A stretch of 64,000 nt of DNA, taken from NCBI GenBank assembly GCA_964481145.1, contig CAYZTA010000001.1:1-64000 (forward strand), in the 5' to 3' direction. The position numbers were made by a program, and so were the translations under genes. Positions 55,601 through 61,669 of the stretch are shown here, one piece after another. The notes beneath the pieces are model-generated. The model searched no databases. It was given only the letters and a program-made list of their open reading frames with translations, and was not told where the DNA came from. Position 1 is the first letter of the stretch. Every line of letters starts with the position of its first letter. The stretch is from Sandaracinus sp964481145 (GTDB lineage Bacteria > Myxococcota_A > Polyangia > Polyangiales > Sandaracinaceae).

Positions 55601-58006
55601 GGCGGCATTTCGGAGGAGCTCTTTCCGCACCTCCTAGAGAGAGGTGTGCGTCCGGTGCTCCTCGATGCCGCGCATCTGAAAAAGGAGGCGCTCGAGCACG
55701 AGGTTCGGAAGCTCGACGCCGACCATGGCGGCCTCCGCGGGGTGATCGATCTCTCTGCGCTCAAGGCGATGCGCATGCGCGGAGAAGCTGCGCGGAAGAG
55801 AGATGTTTGTCGCGAAGTCGAAGAGGCCACGCGCGCTGCACGGCGCTGCTTTGCGATCGTTCGTGCGTTGTGGTCCACGCTGAACGCAGCGCGGGAGACG
55901 GGCCGTCACTTCACGTGGCTCGGCGCCACTGCGATGGGGGGTGGGTTGGGGCTCTCTCCAACGGTGGGCGTGGGCGAAGGCGGCGCGATGGCGGGCTTTT
56001 TGAAATCGCTCAAGCAAGACCTTCCATGGATTGTTGCGCGTGCCGTCGATCTCGACCCTACGGAAGATTCCGAATGGATCGCCCAGACCTTGGTCGCCGA
56101 GATCGAAGCGGGTGGTGATCGCGTCGAGGCCGGCTGGTCTGCGCGGCAAAGGTTCGTGCCCGTCGTGCGGCTCGCACCGCATGGGCCCCGGCGCGAGCTC
56201 GGGGGAGGTACGATCCTCTTTTCGGGTGGCTCTCGGGGCGTGGTGTTGGAGTGCGCGCGCGCGCTTGCACGTCGCCATGTTCCCGTCGTGGTGACCGGGC
56301 GTACGGTGCCGGCTGGCGACGAGGATTGGGCTCGTATGTCCGACGAAGCCCTCGTCGAAATGCACAACGCCGAGCTGCTTCGGCGGCGAGGAGATGGACG
56401 CGCGATTCGCGATGCATTGTCCGCGCACGAGGTTCGGCTGCGACGTCGCGCATTGCGCCGTGTGCTCGATGAGGTCGCCGCAGCAGGTGAGCCATTCGAG
56501 TATCGGAATCTCGATGTGCTCGATGTGCCGAGGCTCACGGCGCTCGTGTCTGAGCTGCGGGTACGCCCGGGGGGGCTACAGGGCATCGTCCACGGCGCGA
56601 TGACGCCCGACTCGCGCGCGATTGAACGCGCGTCGTATGAATCATTCGATGCGACGCTCCGCACCAAGCTCGAGGGGCTCTCGAGCGTGCTTGCCTCCCT
56701 CGGAGGTGAAGCGCCCCGATTCGTGATCGCGTTCGGCTCGATCTCGGGTCGCTTCGGCTATCCGAGCCATGAGGACTACGCTGCCGCGAACGACGCGATG
56801 GCGCGCATCCTCGCCTCTTGGGGCGAGGAACATCCGGGCTGCCACGCGGCCACCATCGATTGGACGGCATGGAACGACATCGGCGCGGCGGCCGATCCTT
56901 CGATTGCGGGGTTGGTTCGTAAGCTCGGGGTCGTACCCATCGGACCCGATGAAGGCACGCGATGGTTGATCGAAGAGATCGAAGGCCACGGCCGCGAATC
57001 GATCGCCGTCATCGTGAACGAACGACACGTGCGCCAGTGGCCGTTCGCCATGGCGGTGATCGACGCGAATGGTTGCGCACCGACGCGCCTCGACGATCGC
57101 GGTCAGCCCCTCGACCCGGGGGCGTTTCCGCTCGTGGACGTCGTTTTGGGTGCCGATGGAGACGATGAACGAGGGGTGGAGCGTGAGTTTGCGTTGGGCG
57201 CCGATACGCTGCTCGAGGATCACCATCTCCATCACTCACCGGTGTTGCCAGGGTCCTTTGCGATCGAGCTCCTGGCCGAGGCGGCGCGCGCCGCGCACGG
57301 GATGGACACCGGCGTGGTCGAGATCACGAACTTCGAGATTGAAGCGCCGCTGCGTTTCGCCAATGACGTGCCAAGAACCGTTCGTGTCCAAGCGCGTCGG
57401 GAGGGGCATGAGGTCGTCACACGCGCCTCGCTTCCGCTTACGTTGCCGAGCTCACTTCCACAAGAACGCGAATACTGCGTCGCGCGTGTGTTGCTCGGAC
57501 CGCCGCCTCCGATCGCCGGCGCCTCTTCGACGGCGCTGCCCGAAGCGCCTGCGAGCGCAAGGATTGGCTCCTTCTTCGATGACCTTCTCGTTCCCATCCG
57601 CCTCGGCGCACGGTTTCGTCATATCGCGTGGGTCTTGCGGAGCGAGCGCGCGATCGAAGGAGTCCTGCGGCCGCCATCGCAACATAATTCGATGACGCGG
57701 ACCACTTCGCCTGACTTCGTGGTCGATCCTTTCGTCCTCGATGCTGCATTCCAAGTGGCAGGGAACTGGGACGCGATACCGGAGCGCGGCTTTATCTCGG
57801 TCCCGGTGGCCATGGAGCGGCTCGTCGTGCATGCACGCCGAGCCGCTGGAGCGGGCGCGAAGGTTCGGGTGAACGTGCGAGAGATCCGTGACACCGAAGT
57901 CGTCTACGACATTGCGATCGAGACGCTCGATGGAGCGCCGCTCATGACGGTCCAAGGGGTGATCCTACGCCGCATCGAATCGGCGGCACGACCGAGCGGT
58001 TCGTGA
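52637..58006 (+). CDS. PUFA-synthase-like megasynthase subunit 2: KS(decoy)-KS-KR-DH
   Basis: 1789 residues. The N-terminal KS-like domain (about 1-450) has lost all three catalytic positions (HDVGPASSL, ECQCAGLPG, SVAPHLGWLG). An intact KS (about 463-935) has C667 in DAGCGSSL, H801 in AHGTGTPTGDP and H844 in SNVGH. A ketoreductase follows: the structural half is at about 970-1185, and the catalytic half at about 1190-1480 has the nucleotide loop SGGSRGVV, Ser in GSISGRFG, and Y1381 in EDYAAANDA. A C-terminal double-hotdog dehydratase (about 1500-1780) keeps H1529 (EDHHLHHSPVLPG) and D1702 (PFVLDAAFQ). No AT, ACP or ER is present, so it must work with subunit 1. The stop overlaps the PPTase start. 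Confidence 0.92.
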   Translation: MTHDAIAIIGIGCRLPGARSPAELSALLAAKKPTFPRLRPDRWDPEAFGEPAHAGILGEYDIDFRTFRIPPAVVQRLHRMERALMASIQAGLLDAGLAPHAIENAHRTQTHVAASTLGFDPVSDHMARVRLPETRRALEAAIAELGGGREREHAVIMAALNEAAPSISVDSLMTTGAVAAGRVANAFDFGGGHFAHDVGPASSLAALAAAVHGLASGESDLAIATGISPLVTATQVLAHVRRGLASERGESIASIGEEPHGTLLGEGAVTLVLARLSDARAAGQRVYAVVRGTGASSAGRRSAAQAIHEGTVQAVKSALSVSRIDAERIDLVECQCAGLPGIDPIELDAISRAYADVGRVAKLPVVSVAPHLGWLGAASGMASVASAALAIASGQRPFAGVNVALEGVAGGVGLEARGASHVRVAAVSSPGFGQVIHHAVLAHADVPMTSRGATQRVSTDRKDCVSILGFGANVPGAPNASALYELLAERRSMVTAIPEHRFRFEDHDPEVERGAVPRTALGGTVPTPVPDAKRMRIPPVATRWIDGAVVLAFDACEQALDAYGWQPGSLDPERVGIWVGHLAIRTGEIESERTALSSRNVATARAALARAGLKDDALIELFREKLVKDTLPITEDTLETTSSLACAAKVAARYDIRGPIAAVDAGCGSSLVAVHLACSALLRHEIDLAVVCGVAWNVFPDYYAALATLGALSFRGSRPFEADADGMVPAEGAASVILKRRSDAVRDRDRVRATILGTAIAGDGRGTTIFAPNVAGQDRALRRAYAAAGIDPTTVGVFEAHGTGTPTGDPVELTAIDALLASHAASEPRRAPPWVGSAKSNVGHLSSAAGMVGLIKTTFALERRVVLPTVHSGSLEGAHEALVAGRLALPQKVEAWRAPEKGHPRRAGVSAFGLGGIDAHVVLEEALASVDRRSSSSVRPAAPAAESTRTAARFVPALAPVSLPKNNGSERTALREGDTVLLVTDGDGGGISEELFPHLLERGVRPVLLDAAHLKKEALEHEVRKLDADHGGLRGVIDLSALKAMRMRGEAARKRDVCREVEEATRAARRCFAIVRALWSTLNAARETGRHFTWLGATAMGGGLGLSPTVGVGEGGAMAGFLKSLKQDLPWIVARAVDLDPTEDSEWIAQTLVAEIEAGGDRVEAGWSARQRFVPVVRLAPHGPRRELGGGTILFSGGSRGVVLECARALARRHVPVVVTGRTVPAGDEDWARMSDEALVEMHNAELLRRRGDGRAIRDALSAHEVRLRRRALRRVLDEVAAAGEPFEYRNLDVLDVPRLTALVSELRVRPGGLQGIVHGAMTPDSRAIERASYESFDATLRTKLEGLSSVLASLGGEAPRFVIAFGSISGRFGYPSHEDYAAANDAMARILASWGEEHPGCHAATIDWTAWNDIGAAADPSIAGLVRKLGVVPIGPDEGTRWLIEEIEGHGRESIAVIVNERHVRQWPFAMAVIDANGCAPTRLDDRGQPLDPGAFPLVDVVLGADGDDERGVEREFALGADTLLEDHHLHHSPVLPGSFAIELLAEAARAAHGMDTGVVEITNFEIEAPLRFANDVPRTVRVQARREGHEVVTRASLPLTLPSSLPQEREYCVARVLLGPPPPIAGASSTALPEAPASARIGSFFDDLLVPIRLGARFRHIAWVLRSERAIEGVLRPPSQHNSMTRTTSPDFVVDPFVLDAAFQVAGNWDAIPERGFISVPVAMERLVVHARRAAGAGAKVRVNVREIRDTEVVYDIAIETLDGAPLMTVQGVILRRIESAARPSGS

Positions 58007-58692
58007 TTGCGTTCGCGCGTGTCTCGCTCGCGCGCGTGTCTCGGCACGCGGAGGCTCTTGCTTCACGGCTGTCCTTCGAAGAGCGCTCGCGTGTCTCGAA
58101 GATGCTCGTGCACAAGCGCGCCCATGAACATCTCGCGGGGCGCATGGCGGCGCGGCGCGCGCTCTCGGCGGCCGGTGTGGAGTTGCACGATGTGACGATC
58201 GGTGTGGACGAAGGCGTGCGCGCAGGGGCGCCCATTGCGTTGCGTGGGGGCGTGCCGATCGCGGGGGTTCATCTCTCGATCTCTCATGGAGCGGGCAGCG
58301 CCATCGCCATCGCCTCGACCGAAGGGCCTTTGGGGATCGACATCGAGCGCGTGGAGCTTCGCTCGGTGGAGATGATGGAAGATGCGTTTGCACCAGGAGA
58401 GATCGAGAGATTCGCCCATGCGCTCGGCGAGCATGACCCGGCACGCGCGGCGACGGTTGCGTGGTGTGCAAAAGAAGCGTGCGCGAAGCTCGCGGGGACG
58501 GGGCTGCGCGCGCCTCTTGCGGCGTATGAGGCCCGCCAAGTTATCGCGCAGGGCCCTGCACCCGCTTCGCGGCCGCTCTCGCTCAGGGCGATGCGTCCTA
58601 TCACCATCGTCACCGATGAGCTCGGCGCGCTCGAGGCAGGTGTCGTGGTCCGAGCGGATCTCGCCGTGGTTTGGGTGCGGCCCGCGCGATGA
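58003..58692 (+). CDS. Sfp/AcpS-type 4'-phosphopantetheinyl transferase
   Basis: 229 residues. Family motifs are ISHGAGSAIAIAS, GIDIERVE (Mg2+ site) and AWCAKEACAKLAGTGL (the W-x3-KE-A-x2-K motif). It attaches the pantetheine arm to ACPs. GTG 58003 overlaps the stop of synthase subunit 2 (GTGA), so it is dedicated to this locus. Since the two ACPs have Thr at the attachment position, its acceptor residue is an open question. Confidence 0.9.
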   Translation: MIAFARVSLARVSRHAEALASRLSFEERSRVSKMLVHKRAHEHLAGRMAARRALSAAGVELHDVTIGVDEGVRAGAPIALRGGVPIAGVHLSISHGAGSAIAIASTEGPLGIDIERVELRSVEMMEDAFAPGEIERFAHALGEHDPARAATVAWCAKEACAKLAGTGLRAPLAAYEARQVIAQGPAPASRPLSLRAMRPITIVTDELGALEAGVVVRADLAVVWVRPAR

Positions 58693-58789
58693 GAGTGCGC
58701 GGCTGGAATTTGATTTTGGCGTTCTGGGCGACTCGAATCGCATCGGCGCCGTCGTGAACGGAATCGGAGGCGGCGAAATCACGCTCAGG

Positions 58790-59041
58790 TCCGCCGCTCG
58801 GTGAAACGGTGCCGTCATTTTTTGAATCGAGGCCGCCCTACAGTGAAAAGCAGGCCATCGTTCGAAGAAATGAAGCCGCTCCGTTGCGAAAGAGGGTCGC
58901 CGCTCGATGAAACAGGGCCGGCGCTCGATGAAACGGAGCCACCACTTTTTATATCGGGGTCGCCGCTCGATGAATCGGGGCCACCGCTCGATGAATCGGG
59001 GCCACCGCTCGATGAATCGGGGTCGCCGCTCGACGAATCGG
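58790..59041 (+). repeat. 21-bp minisatellite, 12 units in exact register
   Basis: Twelve consecutive 21-nt units with no indel. The consensus of the perfect 3' units is GGCCACCGCTCGATGAATCGG. The first five units are heavily diverged. Later ones are nearly identical, apart from unit 8 (58937-58957), which is also diverged. Each good unit contains the small dyad CGAT-GA-ATCG. Because 21 is a multiple of 3, a frame stays open through the array (GTG 58801 to TGA 59061, 86 codons) and would encode a heptad such as PPLDESG. The opposite strand is open too. I see no ribosome site, so coding is doubtful. The frame ends at the palindrome CGCTGATCAGCG, which it shares with the stop of the next gene. 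Confidence 0.9.
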
Positions 59042-59061
59042 GGCCCACCGTGCGCCGCTGA

Positions 59062-59817
59062 TCAGCGCAAGACGCCCTCAGGGACCCCATCCTCTTTTTC
59101 GGCGACCTCGGGATCTCGCCATGTGCCCATCAGGCGATCCCAAAACGTAAAGAACTGCCCGTAGTTGTAGTCATAGAACCAATGATGGAGCGTGTGATGA
59201 CCCGTGTAGTTGAGGAACTTCAGACGCACGAACGACACGCGGTCATGGATGATCACCGACCACACGGAGACGACGCTCACCATGACGAGGTAGATGAATC
59301 CGTGGAGCGGGAAAATGAACCCGAAGATGTGGTGGGGCAGGGCTTGTAAGAACGAGTCGAGTGGGTGGAAGGCCATGCTCGCCCACGAGGTCGTGACGCG
59401 CCACTCGTGATGGTACTTGTGCAAGCGGTGGTAAGCGAAGTCCGTGTGTAGCCACCGGTGAATCCAGTAAATGCACGTCTCGGTAAAGATCAGGTAAAGA
59501 GCGAAGCTCGCGATGAGCCATCCCCATCCGTAGTCCGCGACGTCCCAATAGATCTTGGAGTGGCCGTGCGCGATGAGGAGGTGAAAGGGCATCATCAAAA
59601 GGACGTTTCCAAGCGTCCCAATGACACCCCATTTCATCGCGCTGCGGTTGGCCGCTGGATCAGGGACGTAGGTTGGGTGGAAACGTTTGCGTCCCCACAC
59701 GAAGAAGATGAGGTAGCTGATGCCTGAGAGCGTGAAGTAGAGAGTCAACCCAGAGATCGTGAGAAACACGAACTGATTGAGTGGAGTTTCTGGGACATCG
59801 AGGAGGCGCAGGATCAT
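59062..59817 (-). CDS. Sterol desaturase / fatty acid hydroxylase family protein
   Basis: 251 residues. About four membrane helices and the three His boxes of the di-iron superfamily are visible: HRWLH, HKYHHEW and HTLHHWFYDYNYG. Members hydroxylate or desaturate sterols, ceramide acyl chains or carotenoids. ATG 59817 opens the frame. It lies on the opposite strand just past the megasynthase locus and could modify its lipid product, but co-regulation is not shown. Confidence 0.92.
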   Translation of the reverse strand: MILRLLDVPETPLNQFVFLTISGLTLYFTLSGISYLIFFVWGRKRFHPTYVPDPAANRSAMKWGVIGTLGNVLLMMPFHLLIAHGHSKIYWDVADYGWGWLIASFALYLIFTETCIYWIHRWLHTDFAYHRLHKYHHEWRVTTSWASMAFHPLDSFLQALPHHIFGFIFPLHGFIYLVMVSVVSVWSVIIHDRVSFVRLKFLNYTGHHTLHHWFYDYNYGQFFTFWDRLMGTWRDPEVAEKEDGVPEGVLR

Positions 59818-59859
59818 GGCGTCCGAATGTACGAGGCCGTGTCGCGTTGGTCGAGGAGA

Positions 59860-60480
59860 TCATCTCGGAGCGAGCTCTGGAAGAGCGATGCGAACCGAGA
59901 GACCGCGCTCATCGACATCCATGCGCTCGATGCGGAGAGCGTCCATGACGAGGGAAAGAGCGGGCATTCCTTTGGTGGCGGCGAGTACCGAGGGGCAGGT
60001 GCGGAGGTCGACGCGGAGGTGATCTCGTTCGCGATCGACCAGGGCAGCACTGTCGACAGCACCTTCGGAGGTGGGAAGAAAGGGGCCCCATATCGCGCGT
60101 GCGACTTGGGCTGCGATCATGCCTACACAATCGCGTACTTTCGAGTCGTTGGCGGCCTCGGCGGGTTCGACGGCGAACACGATCTCTTTGGCGCCGCGCG
60201 GAGCAAAATGAGCCCCGAGCGGAAGAAGAGCGGCGTGAACCGCTCGCCCTGACTCGAGCTCGGCATCGATTTCGATGCGTCCGGGGCGGGTTCGCACACT
60301 GGCGGTGGCGATGGTGCCGGCGCGAAGCACGGCGCGTGCGAGTTGGCGCTCCGGAATGCGCACTCTTCGCTCGCGTAGCTCTCGCAGGACGTTGCGAAAC
60401 GCGGAGATCGGCGGCGTCTGTCCGAGGGCGTTTTTGATGCCCATCCGGAATCGATCGATGCGAGGTCCCATGGTGCGCAT
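59860..60480 (-). CDS. Conserved-looking hypothetical protein
   Basis: About 206 residues from ATG 60480 (ATG 60471 is an alternative; longer in-frame starts run into the repeat array). There is no signal peptide or membrane helix. The protein alternates strands and charged helices (ELRERRVRIPERQLARAVLRAG, GRIEIDAELESG) and ends ALRIERMDVDERGLSVRIALPEL. No family was recognised. It may be the first gene of a unit with the hydroxylase 42 bp downstream. Confidence 0.6.
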   Translation of the reverse strand: MRTMGPRIDRFRMGIKNALGQTPPISAFRNVLRELRERRVRIPERQLARAVLRAGTIATASVRTRPGRIEIDAELESGRAVHAALLPLGAHFAPRGAKEIVFAVEPAEAANDSKVRDCVGMIAAQVARAIWGPFLPTSEGAVDSAALVDRERDHLRVDLRTCPSVLAATKGMPALSLVMDALRIERMDVDERGLSVRIALPELAPR

Positions 60481-60557
60481 GGGATGTAGCACGCCGCTTG
60501 GTGAGCGTCGTTCGAGAGAGCCGTGTCCGCGCTCGGATTCAGGGCCGTTTCGTTTCA

Positions 60558-60645
60558 ATTGGCCGGGCCTAAACTTGCGATTGGCCGGGCCTAAACTTGC
60601 GATTGGCCGGGATGAAACTTTCAATCGGCCGAAACCAATGTTACG
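60558..60645 (+). repeat. 22-bp tandem repeat array upstream of AAA-gene remnant
   Basis: Two identical 22-bp units (60558-60579 and 60580-60601; attggccgggcctaaacttg plus CG), then two diverging units (60602-60623, 60624-60645). The third unit contains the ATG of the AAA-gene remnant, so the array runs from non-coding into coding sequence. Confidence 0.85.
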
Positions 60646-60770
60646 AATTGCCAATGATTGTGCAGGATCGTTACCCGCGCCTTCTTCAGCCTCGTGTGGA
60701 AGAGGCGCTGACGGATTCGCCGGTCGTGCTGATCCACGGTCCTCGCCAATGTGGCAAGACGACGGGCGCT
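60612..60770 (+). pseudogene. 5' remnant of an AAA ATPase (DUF4143-type) gene
   Basis: The frame from ATG 60612 (or 60654) reads MIVQDRYPRLLQPRVEEAL, then a Walker A motif IHGPRQCGKTT. This is the usual N-terminus of AAA_14/DUF4143 proteins of ~400 residues. Homology ends right after the P-loop. The frame continues without a stop through unrelated sequence into the membrane-protein ORF at 60822. The rest of the ATPase is missing, so this is a truncated copy. Confidence 0.75.
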
Positions 60771-60821
60771 TTGGGAAAGCTGACGATTCGCAGGTGGTCT
60801 GGATGTGATATCCACATTCCA

Positions 60822-61364
60822 ATGACGCATGGCGCCGGCCCCTATCGAGGTACTCGGATCGAGCGTGTGGAGCTCCCCTATCCGGACGATCGGCTGCCGT
60901 TGGATCAGAGTCACCTCAGGTTTTCCGATGTTGCGCGCATCATGCTTCGATTGGTCCCCTTTTATGGCTGGATGGCCATCGTTTCCATGTTTGCTCGTGA
61001 GTGGAATCTGGGGTTCTGGAGCTTCTTCGGTGCTCTCCTCGGTGCTCTCCTCCTTTCAGGCGTAGGCGCGATTGTAGGCGCGATTCTTTGGTCACGGAAT
61101 CGTTGGTCTCGCACCGTGGTCCTCGAGCGCAGAGAATCTCGCATCACGGGATTATCGGCGCGTGATCTGCCCGTGGGGGGAAGGATACAAGTGCAGAGAC
61201 TCAGAGGGCATCTGGTGTTGTGGCTTTGTCCGCGGAATGGGGATGAATCGCGTGTATTGGTTGGAGTTTTTCCAATGGCGCGTCGTGAGGATGCACGACG
61301 CTTCGTTTTTGGCCTTGCGTCGCTTGGCGATTACGAGATTTCACCGGCATTCCCCGCGCCATGA
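60822..61364 (+). CDS. Hypothetical membrane protein
   Basis: 180 residues from ATG 60822. A soluble N-terminal ~40 residues, two hydrophobic segments near 48-60 and 70-90 (FFGALLGALLLSGVGAIVGAIL), and a strand-rich C-terminal domain (TVVLERRESRITGLSARDLPVGG onward) give a PH-like layout. No family was assigned. The frame is open upstream into the AAA remnant, so the true 5' end may have been replaced. A decayed partial copy lies at about 61587-61661. Confidence 0.55.
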   Translation: MTHGAGPYRGTRIERVELPYPDDRLPLDQSHLRFSDVARIMLRLVPFYGWMAIVSMFAREWNLGFWSFFGALLGALLLSGVGAIVGAILWSRNRWSRTVVLERRESRITGLSARDLPVGGRIQVQRLRGHLVLWLCPRNGDESRVLVGVFPMARREDARRFVFGLASLGDYEISPAFPAP

Positions 61365-61669
61365 CGATTTGACCTGCCACTCTTCAGGTTTGCCTTGAAG
61401 CTCAGAGCAAACGGTTGACGCGCGATGCGGCGAGTGCGATCCGAGCGACGGTCGCGCTGCTTGGCGCAGGGTGGAGCTGGGGAGTCACGTACCGTTGTGG
61501 GAAGGCCGTTGGACCTGGACTCCCCGTGTTTGCTGCGGGGCCTTCCGAACGACGAACGCTGTTGGCGATTCCCTCGGCTTTCTGACCAGAGTCACATGGA
61601 TCGCATGATTCTCGAGCGCAGAGGAACTCGGGATTGAAGGTGCGTGTTCTGCCCGTGGGAGGCTCGCGC
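61365..61669. other. Gene-free region containing a decayed partial duplicate of the preceding gene
   Basis: No intact gene. From about 61587 to 61661 the DNA resembles parts of the preceding membrane-protein gene. It shares CAGAGTCAC, CTCGAGCGCAGAG and TCTGCCCGTGGG in the same order but closer together, with stops in frame, as expected for a deleted and decayed paralogue. Between 61500 and 61546 nested inverted repeats (GGAAGGCC/GGCCTTCC outside, CCCCG/CGGGG inside) could form a hairpin. Confidence 0.5.

Noticed and set aside
46833..58006. Canonical PUFA (EPA/DHA) synthase
   Set aside because: No enoylreductase, only two ACPs with Thr instead of Ser, and a domain order unlike PfaA-PfaD.
58790..59041. 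Repeat array considered as a CRISPR
   Set aside because: Units are directly adjacent without unique spacers, are 21 nt long, and no cas gene is present.
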